Part shown: positions 35,378 through 44,293 of the stretch, piece after piece
Position numbering within the stretch: the stretch's first letter is position 1
Layout: each line of letters begins with the position of its first letter
DNA from: CAZJCK01 sp964544635
Lineage (GTDB): Bacteria; Zixibacteria; MSB-5A5; GN15; FEB-12
Direction: 5' to 3'
NCBI GenBank assembly: GCA_964544635.1
Contig: CAZJCK010000011.1
Span: 1-59,581, forward strand
Length of the DNA stretch: 59,581 nt
Made by a program: the position numbers and the translations under genes
Notes under the pieces: generated by a model
Told to the model about the DNA's origin: nothing
Database searches by the model: none
Seen by the model: the letters and a program-made list of their open reading frames with translations, nothing else

Positions 35378-35422
35378 CTCACCGGCCGCCCGAATGTTTA
35401 ACCAAACGATAACATTAATGTG

Positions 35423-35451
35423 TTGTCAGTAATAGGCTTAAGGCATATATT
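35423..35451 (+). promoter_or_regulatory. Likely promoter of the yajC operon
   Basis: TTGTCA, a 17-base spacer and TATATT, about 70 bases before the yajC start, in an otherwise AT-rich gap. Confidence 0.55.
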
Positions 35452-35524
35452 TAACGGATATGTTAGTTTTCGGCTGTGCAGCTATTGCGCAGCCGGTCGA
35501 TATAGATAAAGGAGCCTGTATAAC

Positions 35525-35833
35525 GTGTATTGGCCTATTTTAATGGGTGGCCCCGCCGGCGGCGAAGGCGGCGGCATGTTCACCCTGGTCTGGTTCGCCC
35601 TGATCTTCGTGCTGATGTATTTCCTGTTGATCAGGCCCCAGCGCAAGAAACAGAAAGAGCACGAAAAGCTTTTGGGCGAACTGAAAAAAGGTGACAGAGT
35701 TGTAACAAGCGGCGGCATGTTCGGGACGATCTTCGCGATCGATAACGAACGCGGACGGGTGGTACTGAAGATCAACGACACCACCAAGCTTGAATTCCTC
35801 AAGTCGTCCATAGCCGGCCGCGTAGAAAATTAA
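35525..35833 (+). CDS. yajC: Preprotein translocase subunit YajC
   Basis: 102 residues starting at GTG, with AAGGAG ten bases upstream. A Gly-rich lead (MGGPAGGEGGG) is followed by one membrane helix (LVWFALIFVLMYFLLIRPQ) and the family block RKKQKEHEKLLGELKKGDRV with VTSGGMFGTI. YajC associates with SecDF at the inner membrane. SecD and SecF are not in this window; here yajC leads into def and fmt instead. Confidence 0.97.
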   Translation: MYWPILMGGPAGGEGGGMFTLVWFALIFVLMYFLLIRPQRKKQKEHEKLLGELKKGDRVVTSGGMFGTIFAIDNERGRVVLKINDTTKLEFLKSSIAGRVEN

Positions 35834-35848
35834 AGGTGGATGGTTACC

Positions 35849-36355
35849 GTGGCAGAGCGACCGATCGTCATATACGGCGACCCGGTTTTGCGGGAAAAAT
35901 CACGACCGGTTGAGACGATCAACGACGAGATCCGTCAGTTGGTCGTCGACATGGCCGATACGCTGAAAAGTGCACAGGGGCTTGGCCTGGCAGCGGTACA
36001 GATCGGCGAATTGCATCGAGTCTTTATTCTCGATCTCTCGGCGGTCGATATAACCGAAACCCTTCGAGTGTTTATCAACCCGGAGATTCTGGAAGTACAG
36101 GACGAAGCCGAGATGGAAGAAGGCTGCCTGTCGTTCCCGGGGATTTACCAGAAAATTATCCGTCCGGCCCGCGTCAAAGTCCGCGCCACCGATGTCGAGG
36201 GACGAGAATCTACCCTCGATCTGGAAGGTCTGGCTGCGCGAGCGGTGCTGCACGAATACGATCATCTCGAAGGCAAGCTGTTTATCGACTATCTCTCGCC
36301 GATGTCGCGCGCCCTGTTGAAGGGGCGGCTGCGCAAGCTGCAGATAGCCTCGTGA
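35849..36355 (+). CDS. def: Peptide deformylase
   Basis: 168 residues from GTG 35849, which has AGGTGG nine bases upstream; the ATG at 35840 would abut that site. It removes the formyl group from nascent proteins using a metal. All three motifs are present: GLGLAAVQIG, EGCLSFPG (metal Cys) and HEYDHLEGKLF (two metal His, catalytic Glu is E in HEYDH). It acts opposite to fmt, which follows 46 bases later. Confidence 0.97.
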   Translation: MAERPIVIYGDPVLREKSRPVETINDEIRQLVVDMADTLKSAQGLGLAAVQIGELHRVFILDLSAVDITETLRVFINPEILEVQDEAEMEEGCLSFPGIYQKIIRPARVKVRATDVEGRESTLDLEGLAARAVLHEYDHLEGKLFIDYLSPMSRALLKGRLRKLQIAS

Positions 36356-36401
36356 TTCTTTTTAGCTGATTCCCGAAGCGCACTTTCGGTAACTCACATG
36401 C

Positions 36402-37361
36402 ATGGACATTGTCTATATGGGCACGCCCGAGTTTGCGTGCCCGCCGCTGGCCGCGCTGGCCGACAGTGAGCACACTGTCGCCGCAGTGGTGACCGGACCG
36501 GACAAACCGGTCGGGCGGGGCCGAAAACTGACCCCCACCCCGGTCGCCAGTCTGGCGGAGCAGTTCAATATCGAGGTCTTCAAACCGACCTCGCTCAAAG
36601 ATGAAGCGTTGCACGACCGTATCGGTCAGCTCAACCCTGACCTGATCGCGGTGGTGGCGTTTCGTATTCTCCCCAAGTCGCTTTACAGTATTCCGAAGCA
36701 CGGCGCCATCAACATTCATGGCTCGCTGTTGCCGAAGTACCGTGGCGCCGCCCCCATACAGTGGGCGCTCATTAATGGAGAAACCACCACCGGGCTGTCG
36801 AGCTTCTTTTTGAAGCCGAAGATCGACACCGGTGATGTCATATTACAATCCGAAATCGCTATCGATGATAGCGATACGTACGACTCCCTGGCCGCGCGGA
36901 TGAGCCGCCTGGCCGGACCATTCTTACTGGACACGCTGGCGATGATCGAAAGCGGGCAGGCACAACCGATCCCGCAGGACGACCACCGGGCCAGTCCGGC
37001 GCCGAAGATTTCGCCGGAGGATGCCCTGATTGATTTCGGCTTTTCGGCCGATCGCGTCGTCAATTTCGTCCGCGGCCTGTCCAGTCAACCCGGCGCCTAT
37101 ACCTTTTTCAGGGGGAAGATCCTCAAGGTACTGGGCGCCCGCACCGCCCCGGATGCTGCTGATCCTCAGACCCGACCCGGCACCATCATGCCGGCCAAAC
37201 GCCGACTGGTCGTTCAATGCGCCCGCTCGGCGGTCGAGCTGACCCGGGTGGTGCCGCAGGGGAAGAAAGAAATGGATGGTCCGGCGTTTATCAACGGCTA
37301 CCAGCCGGAAGCGGGAGACGTACTCGGGGAACCACATACCACACAACAGGAGAAGTCTTGA
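36402..37361 (+). CDS. fmt: Methionyl-tRNA formyltransferase
   Basis: 319 residues. It formylates initiator Met-tRNA using 10-formyl-tetrahydrofolate. The N-terminal domain has YMGTPEFACPPL, the catalytic NIHGSLLPKYRGAAP (Asn, His) and KIDTGDVILQ (Asp). The C-terminal barrel (FVRGLSSQPGAYTFF) positions tRNA. The stop overlaps the TTG of the ribonuclease gene by 4 bases. Confidence 0.97.
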   Translation: MDIVYMGTPEFACPPLAALADSEHTVAAVVTGPDKPVGRGRKLTPTPVASLAEQFNIEVFKPTSLKDEALHDRIGQLNPDLIAVVAFRILPKSLYSIPKHGAINIHGSLLPKYRGAAPIQWALINGETTTGLSSFFLKPKIDTGDVILQSEIAIDDSDTYDSLAARMSRLAGPFLLDTLAMIESGQAQPIPQDDHRASPAPKISPEDALIDFGFSADRVVNFVRGLSSQPGAYTFFRGKILKVLGARTAPDAADPQTRPGTIMPAKRRLVVQCARSAVELTRVVPQGKKEMDGPAFINGYQPEAGDVLGEPHTTQQEKS

Positions 37362-38893
37362 AAAAAGAGATTCTCATCAACTCAACCGACTATGAAACCC
37401 GCGTCGCCCTTTTGGAGGACGGCAAGCTGGTTGAGTTGCAGGTGGAACGCCCCGACACCGATCGTATGGTCGGCGACATTTACAAGGGTCGGATCAAGAC
37501 TGTCCTTCCCGGCATGCAGGCAGCGTTTGTAGACATCGGTCTGGAACGCGCCGCCTACCTCCATTCGTCCGATATCGGCAAGGATTACGGCCGCCGGTTC
37601 GAGACGGATGAGGATGAAGAAGAAGCGCCGGCGGAAATCGTCCGCAAGCGCCGCCGGGTCGGGATCGAGAAGGTCCTGAAGGACGGTCAGGAAGTTCTGA
37701 TCCAGGTAATTAAGGAGCCGATCTCAACCAAGGGACCGCGAGTGGCGACCGAGATATCGATTCCCGGGCGCTTCGTGGTGCTCGTCCCGGACGACGACCA
37801 CATTCGCGTGTCCAAACGCATCTCCAGCTGGCCGGAACGCAAGCGCCTCAAGAAGATTCTTGAACCGCTGCGACCGGAGGGCTTCGGCCTGATTTGTCGA
37901 ACCGAGGCGGAAGGGATGAACGAATCCGACTTCCGCAACGACATCAAGCGGCTGTTGCGCCTGTGGGGCAAGCTGAAGAAGAAAGCTGACAGCGAGAAGG
38001 CGCCCAGCCTGATTCACAAGGAGGCGGAAATGCTCACGGGGATGATCCGTGACGTTTTGACCGACGATGTGGAAAAGGTGCTGGTCGACACGCGCAAGGA
38101 CTACAAGCGCCTCGGCAGTTACATCCGGTCGATTGCCCCCAAGCTCAAGAACCGGATTCAGCTTTACAAGGGGATGCGTCCGCTCTTCGACATGTACAGC
38201 CTCGAGGCCGAGATCGAAAAGATGCTCGAGCGCAAGGTGTGGATCAAGAAGGGCGCTTACCTCATCATCGACCAGACCGAGGCGATGGTGACGATCGATG
38301 TCAATACGGGGCGATTCGTCGGCAGCAAGAACCAGGAAGATACCATCTTCCGGACCAACATCGACGCTGCCCGTGAAGCGGCGCGCCAGATACGCCTTCG
38401 CGATATCGGCGGGCTGATTATCTGTGACTTTATCGACATGTACAGCCGGGAAAACCGTCGTAGACTCTACGACGAATTCCAGAACGCCTTTCGTCATGAC
38501 CGCGCCAAGCGGGCGATTGCGCCGGTGACCGATTTCGGCATCATTGAGATGACCCGGGAACGCGTCCGGCCCTCGCACCTGCACGCCCTGTCCGATCCCT
38601 GTCCGCATTGTGACGGTTTGGGGCGGGTGTTGTCGCGCGATACCATGGCGACCAAGATCGAACGCTGGTTCATGAGGGCGCGGGCCGACGGCAAGTTCCG
38701 CCAGTTCCACCTGGTGGTCTCGCCGCGCATGGCCGAGGCGCTGTGCGATAACGGCACCAACCGCATTTCCCGCATGATGAAAGCCCACAAGTTCAAGATC
38801 AATGTGGTCCGCGATGCGGTCGTGCCGGTCGACGACTACAAGGTCTTCGACGCCGACAAGAACAGGGACGTGACCGAGCTGTACGCCTCATAA
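37358..38893 (+). CDS. rng: Ribonuclease G/E family endoribonuclease
   Basis: 511 residues from TTG 37358, with CAGGAG seven bases upstream; the coding frame continues upstream inside fmt but without a better start. The S1 RNA-binding domain is near the N-terminus (VGDIYKGRIKTVLPGMQAAF), with an acidic insert (ETDEDEEEAP). The catalytic region has TIDVNTGRFVG and GLIICDFIDM with the two Mg-binding Asp, and the zinc link DPCPHCDGLG. Length fits RNase G. It should process rRNA and mRNA. Confidence 0.95.
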   Translation: MKKEILINSTDYETRVALLEDGKLVELQVERPDTDRMVGDIYKGRIKTVLPGMQAAFVDIGLERAAYLHSSDIGKDYGRRFETDEDEEEAPAEIVRKRRRVGIEKVLKDGQEVLIQVIKEPISTKGPRVATEISIPGRFVVLVPDDDHIRVSKRISSWPERKRLKKILEPLRPEGFGLICRTEAEGMNESDFRNDIKRLLRLWGKLKKKADSEKAPSLIHKEAEMLTGMIRDVLTDDVEKVLVDTRKDYKRLGSYIRSIAPKLKNRIQLYKGMRPLFDMYSLEAEIEKMLERKVWIKKGAYLIIDQTEAMVTIDVNTGRFVGSKNQEDTIFRTNIDAAREAARQIRLRDIGGLIICDFIDMYSRENRRRLYDEFQNAFRHDRAKRAIAPVTDFGIIEMTRERVRPSHLHALSDPCPHCDGLGRVLSRDTMATKIERWFMRARADGKFRQFHLVVSPRMAEALCDNGTNRISRMMKAHKFKINVVRDAVVPVDDYKVFDADKNRDVTELYAS

Positions 38894-38920
38894 GCCACAC
38901 ATTTTATTTTAGCGGGTTTG

Positions 38921-38954
38921 ACGGCCGGGATTGATTTTATCGCCCGGCCGTTTT
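38921..38954 (+). terminator. Intrinsic terminator after rng
   Basis: ACGGCCGGG and CCCGGCCGT pair over 9 bp around a 13-base loop followed by TTT. It ends the yajC-def-fmt-rng unit. Confidence 0.8.
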
Positions 38955-39058
38955 ATGTTACAGTACGTCGGGGGCGGACTGTGCTGACAACAGCTTTCAC
39001 GACCGCCGGCAAAAAGGCGTGGTGTCCCGACGGCCACAGGGAGTACAAGACGGATATT

Positions 39059-39688
39059 ATGGCTGCTATTGAAAACGCCAGGAAAGAAATCGAAATCAAG
39101 CTCGACCTCGGGTCGTTCACCAACTATCTCAAGCTTCTTGGCTTTCTCGGCCAAATCGATTCGGAACAACATCAACTGAACTGCTACTTCGATACCGCCG
39201 ACCAGAAACTGAAGAACGAAGGCTGGGCGCTGCGTGTACGTCTGGAGAACGAACAGGGTGTCGTCACACTCAAATCGACCACGACAGCACAGGGCAGCGC
39301 CGCCATACGCGATGAGATTGAGTCCGAGGTGCCGCGCGACCGGGCCTATGCCGTTATCCACAACCAGATGGCAGTCGCCGACCTCGAGGCCGAGCCGATC
39401 CGTACGGTGCTTGACCAATTCGGCGACCTGCCGCTGGAAAAAATCGTGCAGTTCTCCAACACCCGGCAATACAAACGTCAGCGCATCCACGACCAGAACT
39501 ACACGTTTGAGGTCGACAAAACGGAGTTCGCCGATGGTTCGGTTGACTACGAACTGGAGATCGAACTGAGCGAAGATGTCTATGTCGACCAGGTTGAGAC
39601 GTATTTGCGCCGGTTGTTCGATACCCTCGATATTCCGTATGCACACCAGCCGGCCTCCAAGCTGGCCCGCGCCCTCGGACGAAGCTGA
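39059..39688 (+). CDS. CYTH-domain protein (class IV adenylate cyclase / thiamine triphosphatase type)
   Basis: 209 residues from ATG 39059. The frame extends upstream through the rng terminator, which argues against a longer protein. It has the diagnostic ExExK motif (EIEIKLDL) at the N-terminus, NCYFDTADQKL, WALRVRLENEQG and DYELEIELSEDVY, all lining the CYTH tunnel that binds triphosphates and two metals. The substrate may be a triphosphate, ATP or polyphosphate. It has its own strong terminator. Confidence 0.9.
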   Translation: MAAIENARKEIEIKLDLGSFTNYLKLLGFLGQIDSEQHQLNCYFDTADQKLKNEGWALRVRLENEQGVVTLKSTTTAQGSAAIRDEIESEVPRDRAYAVIHNQMAVADLEAEPIRTVLDQFGDLPLEKIVQFSNTRQYKRQRIHDQNYTFEVDKTEFADGSVDYELEIELSEDVYVDQVETYLRRLFDTLDIPYAHQPASKLARALGRS

Positions 39689-39715
39689 CCTGCGTCAAGT
39701 CAGCGGCCAAGTGTG

Positions 39716-39747
39716 AAACGGCCCCGCCACCGGCAGGGGCCGTTTTT
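39716..39747 (+). terminator. Intrinsic terminator after the CYTH gene
   Basis: AAACGGCCCC and GGGGCCGTTT form a 10-bp stem with a 10-base loop, followed by TTT. Confidence 0.9.
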
Positions 39748-39755
39748 TATGTCGG

Positions 39756-40079
39756 TCACTTCTTGAAGAACGTCCTGCGTAACTCGTCGATTTCATTGTC
39801 GATCAGGTCGCGCAAACGTTCGCTGTGGAACGATTTACGTTCGTCCTCAAGAGCGGCCAAACGCTCGTGCCAGGGATAGTGGTCCTGCGGGCAGTACCAG
39901 CGATCGTGCGTTTTGAACAGTTCCGGAACGTCGAACCCGATCACTTTTACCGGGTGGTGATTGCGCGCGACGGCGCACGCGGCGCCGCATACCTCGCAGG
40001 AATGCAGCGGCAGGGCGTTGGGCGGCGTGACCAGAACTCGGCGCGGCCGGCGGTCGTGCAGGATGGTGTAATACGGCAT
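39756..40079 (-). CDS. Small protein with a predicted zinc-binding site
   Basis: 107 residues behind GGAGG. Cysteines and histidines cluster as CEVCGAACAV, ARNHHPVKV and WYCPQDHYPWHE, which could bind one or two zinc ions. The last 35 residues are a charged helix. No family was recognised. It is convergent with the CYTH gene. Confidence 0.75.
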   Translation of the reverse strand: MPYYTILHDRRPRRVLVTPPNALPLHSCEVCGAACAVARNHHPVKVIGFDVPELFKTHDRWYCPQDHYPWHERLAALEDERKSFHSERLRDLIDNEIDELRRTFFKK

Positions 40080-40249
40080 GGTAATCCTCCATACGCAAAA
40101 CGGTTCACTATGGAGGTGGAGTGATTACCCCGAAACGAACGGGGCGCGATGCGGCGTTTTAGCACTTTTTGCGGTGGTTGCAATCGCCTCAAATCAGTCC
40201 ACCAGTAACGCTTGTAATATACGAGTATCGGCGCGTGAGAGCAAGAAGA

Positions 40250-40453
40250 TTACTGCGAGTCGCGAAACAGGTCGGGCTGGTAGGTGGCCCAGGAGGACTT
40301 GTCGATCGAGTACTCGAACTTGTAGCGACAGGTACCGTCGCGGCAGATTTTGGGCGCCCGCGCCGAGGCGTACTCGAAGGTCTTGCCGCACACCTGGCAG
40401 GTGGTGCGCTTCCAGTCGAGCTTAGGGAGTTTGGCGTCGCTGCGCTTGGTCAT
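40250..40453 (-). CDS. Small zinc-ribbon-like protein
   Basis: 67 residues from the internal ATG at 40453. An extension to 40495 is possible, and neither start has a strong ribosome-binding site. Four cysteines, TCQVCGKTFEYAS and KICRDGTCRYKFEY, would chelate one zinc. Ribbons of this form occur in DNA- or RNA-binding proteins. The N-terminus is basic (MTKRSDAKLPK). Confidence 0.65.
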   Translation of the reverse strand: MTKRSDAKLPKLDWKRTTCQVCGKTFEYASARAPKICRDGTCRYKFEYSIDKSSWATYQPDLFRDSQ

Positions 40454-40581
40454 GGGGTGTGTTATAGGTGATTGCAGGCGAAAGCGCAATCTCAAATTTC
40501 ATGCAGGTGAACATCTCACGGTCGGCGCAAGAAAGAGAGTGTCGAGAGTCTGCTCCGCCTCCGGCGGATTGACATTTCGAC

Positions 40582-41058
40582 CTATTTGAGAATGTCCGCA
40601 AGCATGGTATGCTCTTCTTTGGCCACCTCGGACATGACCTCTTCAATCACGCCACCAAACATCTTGCTCATCAGGCCGACGTTCATCGAGGCTACCATCA
40701 CCGCACCGTCCGACGTTTCAAACACGCCGATGCGGCAGGGCATCATGGCGGTGACCATTTTGCGGCTGTCGTCGGCCAGGATCTTCGCGGCATGGTCCGG
40801 CTGGCAGAGCGAGATGACATTCAGTTTGCCGATCCCGGTGTGGCCGGCCTTGTGCAGTGAGGCCTGGAGGTCGTAGATCTTGGGTACCACCCAGCCGGCG
40901 GCCACAGCGCGCTGTTCGATACTGCTGACGGTTTCTTCGAATCCGAGCTTACTTTCCTGTACCGCAAGCATCTGGCCGGGCGCGGCCTGGAAGGCGACAA
41001 CGCCGGTGACGACGGCGCCGAGGAACAGGCCGAGTATCAGAAAACCGATCGACTTCAT
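40582..41058 (-). CDS. DUF302 envelope protein
   Basis: 158 residues behind GGAG. A signal anchor (IGFLILGLFLGAVVTGVVAF) precedes a DUF302 domain (LGFEETVSSIEQRAVAAGW, LNVISLCQPDHAAKIL, MMPCRIGVFETSDG, VMVASMNV). DUF302 proteins are often linked to sulfur metabolism or copper handling, but no mechanism is known. A SLCQP/MMPC pair of cysteines might bind metal. Confidence 0.9.
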   Translation of the reverse strand: MKSIGFLILGLFLGAVVTGVVAFQAAPGQMLAVQESKLGFEETVSSIEQRAVAAGWVVPKIYDLQASLHKAGHTGIGKLNVISLCQPDHAAKILADDSRKMVTAMMPCRIGVFETSDGAVMVASMNVGLMSKMFGGVIEEVMSEVAKEEHTMLADILK

Positions 41059-41163
41059 AGTGTGCTCCGTTGGTTAGTAATCGTAATTGTTGATTAGATG
41101 CCAATGTGGCGAGAATGATTCAGGAAATGTGGGGGCACGACAGAAAGAATTCGGGAGACTGGG

Positions 41164-41211
41164 TCCCGGATCTTCGCGGCATCAAGCTGCGCTTGATGCC
41201 GCTCGTCCGGG
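41164..41211. repeat. REP-like imperfect palindrome
   Basis: Nested inverted repeats: GCGGCATCAAGC and GCTTGATGCCGC (12 bp, 3-base loop) inside CCCGGA and TCCGGG, with GGGATGAC following. This CCGGGAT-rich shape resembles dispersed REP-type elements. No second copy is in the window. It sits in the 245-base gap between the DUF302 and VWA genes; no gene was found there. Confidence 0.5.
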
Positions 41212-41303
41212 ATGACGTATTTGGGGGATGCGCGCTGCACCGGGATAACGTGTTGATATCGATGTGTGCCGCGGGCTACCTGATTTTGCTGATGCCGAGC
41301 GGC

Positions 41304-42404
41304 CTATTTGCCGCCCTTGCGCTTGCGGTTCGACACGAAATCCCACACCACGAAACTGCCCAGGTTGTCGACCGACGAAAAGTACGCCCGGCCGTGGTTC
41401 AGCTCGGTCAACCGTTCGACGAATCCCTGCAGGTAGGGGTCCTCGGTGATCATGAAGGTGGTGATCGGGATGCGTTTCTTGCGGCAGATAACCGCTTCGT
41501 CGAGGGTGCGATTGACAATGCGCGGGTCCAGCCCGACCGGGTTCTTGTAGAGCTGGCCGTTGGGACGGGTTATCATCGACGGTTTACCGTCGGTAATCAT
41601 GAAGATCTGCTTGTTGCGATGCTTCTGCGCCATCAGCAGTTGCCGCGCCAGTCGTAAGCCTGCCTGCGTATTGGTATGGAACGGCCCGACACTCAAGTAC
41701 GGCAGCTCGCGGATCGGAATCTCTTTAGCCTCGTCGCCAAATGTCACGACTGCCAGATAATCCTTCGGGTACTTCGAGAGTATCAACTCGGTGAACGCCA
41801 TCGCCACCTGCTTGGCCGGGGTGATGCGATCCTCACCGTAGAGCACCATCGAGTGCGAGATATCGATCATTAGCACGGTTGCACACGATGTGGTCTTCTC
41901 GGCCTCGAACACTTCGAGGTCTTCTTCCTCGAGGCTCATACCGAGATCGCCGGTGCGATGGATAGCATTGAACAGCGAACTGTTGTAGTCGATGTTGCGG
42001 AAGTTATCGCCGAACTGGTACGGTCGCTTTTCCGGCAAGGTTTCTTCCGACGAGCCACCTTCATACGGCAGGGCGTGGTTGCCCTTGCCCGACGAACGCA
42101 TCTTCTGGAAGATCAACTCGAAAGCGTCCTGCCGGAGCTTCTGCTCGCCCTTGGCGCCGAGCTTGAAACCGCCGCCCTGTCCCTCTTCGATGATGCGACT
42201 ATCCCGCAGCTTGCGCTCGAATTCGTCGAGGTCGTACGACTCGTCGATATATCCCTGCTCCTGCAGGCGGCGCATCACTTTCAGGGTTTCGTCGACATCG
42301 CCATTCAGGCGCATCAGCAGATAGTTGAAGATCTGCATCAGGCCGGCCAGGCTCTTCAGTTTGGCAAACAGCTCGTCATCGAACTGCGAATAGACGAACT
42401 TCAC
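41304..42404 (-). CDS. VWA-domain protein, partner of the MoxR-type ATPase
   Basis: 366 residues. The N-terminal 165 are helical and charged. The von Willebrand A domain follows with the MIDAS metal site: LMIDISHSM (DxSxS), HTNTQAG and MITDGKPSM. It resembles the VWA subunits that work with AAA+ MoxR/ChlI ATPases in protein or metal-cofactor maturation. Its ATG overlaps the stop of the ATPase gene by 4 bases, so the two proteins should form one complex. The client is unknown. Confidence 0.9.
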   Translation of the reverse strand: MKFVYSQFDDELFAKLKSLAGLMQIFNYLLMRLNGDVDETLKVMRRLQEQGYIDESYDLDEFERKLRDSRIIEEGQGGGFKLGAKGEQKLRQDAFELIFQKMRSSGKGNHALPYEGGSSEETLPEKRPYQFGDNFRNIDYNSSLFNAIHRTGDLGMSLEEEDLEVFEAEKTTSCATVLMIDISHSMVLYGEDRITPAKQVAMAFTELILSKYPKDYLAVVTFGDEAKEIPIRELPYLSVGPFHTNTQAGLRLARQLLMAQKHRNKQIFMITDGKPSMITRPNGQLYKNPVGLDPRIVNRTLDEAVICRKKRIPITTFMITEDPYLQGFVERLTELNHGRAYFSSVDNLGSFVVWDFVSNRKRKGGK

Positions 42405-43876
42405 CGGGCGCCCCCCATGCCGCGAAGCATGTCGGAGAAGATGTCGCCATACTGGACGGCGGTGTCGGAGGTTTCCCGCGCAATAATGCTGTTCTGGTGA
42501 AGCGCCTCGAGCACCAGCTCCATACGGAAGAGCATCTCGCGCTCGTCGTCGGTATCGAAGTATTGTTTCACCACCTGCCTGAGACCGGCGACTTCCTCGA
42601 GTCGCTTCTTGTATTCATCGAACGGCAGTTCGTCGGACATCTCCAGCTTGCGGCCGGTCGAAAAGAAATCGATGATACCTTCATACGGGTTGTCGATCTC
42701 CGGCTTGTCCGGATCCTGCTTCCCCTTGACCGGTTTGGGGAAGTGACTGAGGAACGTTGCGTTGATCGCCTGACCAATAAGCAGGTGCGCCACCGTGGCC
42801 GGGCCCTCCTGCTCGCCTTCATATACCAGTTCGATCTTGCCGGTGACTGCCGGGATGATGGCATAGAAGTCGCACAGCCGCGGGAAGAGATCATTGTCTT
42901 TGTTGCGGGTAGCGCGACGTTCGATATTCGAGATCATGTTCTCGTACGCCGAGATCGACACTCGCGCCGAGACTCCCGACGTTTGATCGACATATTCCGA
43001 TTCGCGCGCCTGGAACGACACCTCTTCGATGAGATCCGACACCAGTGCCGGAATCGTCACCTCGGCATCATGCTTCGCCTCGCTCGACGTGATCTTCCTG
43101 GCATCAGCAACCGTCCTCGGGTAGTGCGTGATGATCTGCGAATCGATACGATCTTTCAGCGGCGTGATGATCGTCCCGCGATTGGTATAGTCCTCCGGGT
43201 TGGCCGTGAAGATCAACAGCATGTCCAGTGGAATGCGCAGCGGGAAGCCGCGCACCTGGATATCGTTCTCTTCGAGAATATTCAAAAGACCCACCTGGAT
43301 GCGCGGCTGCAAGTCGGGCAGTTCGTTGATTGCGAAGATACCGCGATTGGTGCGCGGCACGATGCCCCAGTGGATTACTTCTTCATTGGAAATGTCGAGC
43401 TTTTCACGCGCCGCCTTGATCGGATCGATATCGCCGATGAGGTCGGCAATCGAGACATCGGGCGTAGCCAGCTTTTCGTGATATCGATCGGCGCGGTGCA
43501 GCCATTCGATCCGGGTGTCGTTACCGTGCTCCGCGATCAAACGCCGCGACCGGGGCGAAATGGGATTGAACGGATCTTCATTGAGCTGGCTACCGTCGAT
43601 GATCGGCGACCATTCATCCAGCAGGTTCTGAACCAGCCGTGTGATACGACTCTTGGCCTGACCCCGCAGACCCAGCATAATGATGTTATGTTTCGACAGG
43701 ACAGCGTTTTCCAGCTGCGGCAGGACCGTCTTGTCATAGCCGATAATCCCCTCGAACAGATTTTCACCGGCCTTCATTCTGGCCAGCAAGTTGTCACGCA
43801 ACTCCTGCTTGACCGGCCGGCTCTTCCAGCCTGATTTCTTGAGTTCACCCAGGGTGTGGGCTGACGGTTTGTTCAC
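42401..43876 (-). CDS. AAA+ ATPase of the MoxR/ChlI-like type
   Basis: 491 residues from a GTG with AGAGG upstream. The AAA+ core has an unusual Walker A, GLRGQAKS, and a Walker B-like FAINELPDL in which the usual Asp is Asn. FTANPEDYTNRGTIITPLKD is the sensor/second region seen in Mg-chelatase ChlI relatives. The long C-terminal part (residues 330-491) is helical. With the downstream VWA protein it makes the classic ATPase-VWA pair. Whether ATP is hydrolysed given the altered Walker motifs is open; the same form seems usual in this subgroup. Confidence 0.88.
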   Translation of the reverse strand: MNKPSAHTLGELKKSGWKSRPVKQELRDNLLARMKAGENLFEGIIGYDKTVLPQLENAVLSKHNIIMLGLRGQAKSRITRLVQNLLDEWSPIIDGSQLNEDPFNPISPRSRRLIAEHGNDTRIEWLHRADRYHEKLATPDVSIADLIGDIDPIKAAREKLDISNEEVIHWGIVPRTNRGIFAINELPDLQPRIQVGLLNILEENDIQVRGFPLRIPLDMLLIFTANPEDYTNRGTIITPLKDRIDSQIITHYPRTVADARKITSSEAKHDAEVTIPALVSDLIEEVSFQARESEYVDQTSGVSARVSISAYENMISNIERRATRNKDNDLFPRLCDFYAIIPAVTGKIELVYEGEQEGPATVAHLLIGQAINATFLSHFPKPVKGKQDPDKPEIDNPYEGIIDFFSTGRKLEMSDELPFDEYKKRLEEVAGLRQVVKQYFDTDDEREMLFRMELVLEALHQNSIIARETSDTAVQYGDIFSDMLRGMGGAR

Positions 43877-43974
43877 TTTATGCCTCTAAATAATCGATGT
43901 TTTCGTGTTGTTACAGTCTCCCCCTTATAACCGATGAGGCCGCTGTTAAGTTCAGACGGAAACCTTTTCCGGGC

Positions 43975-44011
43975 AGACAAACGCCCGGACAACGGTGACG
44001 GTGTCCGGGCG
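43975..44011 (-). terminator. Intrinsic terminator of the folding-factor operon
   Basis: CGCCCGGACA and TGTCCGGGCG are perfect 10-bp arms around 10 bases. On the minus strand TTTGTCTG follows. It lies about 30 bases past the S4 gene. Confidence 0.7.
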
Positions 44012-44041
44012 CACATGCTCAGTCATGACGGTGGGAACGGT

Positions 44042-44293
44042 CTACGGCTCGGCCGGCAACTCGCGAACATACTCGTCGCGCGCTGTCTTCGGTACGGAGC
44101 CGGTCGGGATGGCCCGGACCTCGACAACTGTCCGTCGATTGCCTTTGATCAGGATAATGTCGCCGGTATTGACCTCGTACGCCGCCTTGATGGTACGACC
44201 GTTGACCTCGACCATACCGTTTTTTGCCAGTTCCTTGGCGATGGTGCGGCGCTTGATCACGCCGACCGTTGAAAGAAAATCATCGATTCGCAT
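44042..44293 (-). CDS. S4-domain RNA-binding protein (Hsp15/RqcP-like)
   Basis: 83 residues from ATG 44293, or 87 from a GTG at 44305. The S4 fold is plain: MRIDDFLSTVGVIKRRTIAK, MVEVNGRTIKAAYEVNTGD. Small S4 proteins of this kind bind the large ribosomal subunit or stalled ribosomes (Hsp15, RqcP). It overlaps the end of the SurA-like gene and is the last gene of that operon. Confidence 0.9.
   Translation of the reverse strand: MRIDDFLSTVGVIKRRTIAKELAKNGMVEVNGRTIKAAYEVNTGDIILIKGNRRTVVEVRAIPTGSVPKTARDEYVRELPAEP

Noticed and set aside
40554..40568. Short palindrome TCCGCCTCCGGCGGA after the DUF302 gene
   Set aside because: Only a 6-bp stem with no T-run; could be chance or a small GC-rich repeat.
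41106..41657. Plus-strand frame of 183 codons before the VWA gene
   Set aside because: It covers the REP-like palindrome and the reverse of the VWA C-terminus; no ribosome-binding site or domain.
42497..43834. Plus-strand open frame (445 codons) opposite the MoxR-type ATPase
   Set aside because: Antisense shadow of a clear AAA+ protein; arginine/aspartate-rich pattern typical of reverse frames at high GC.
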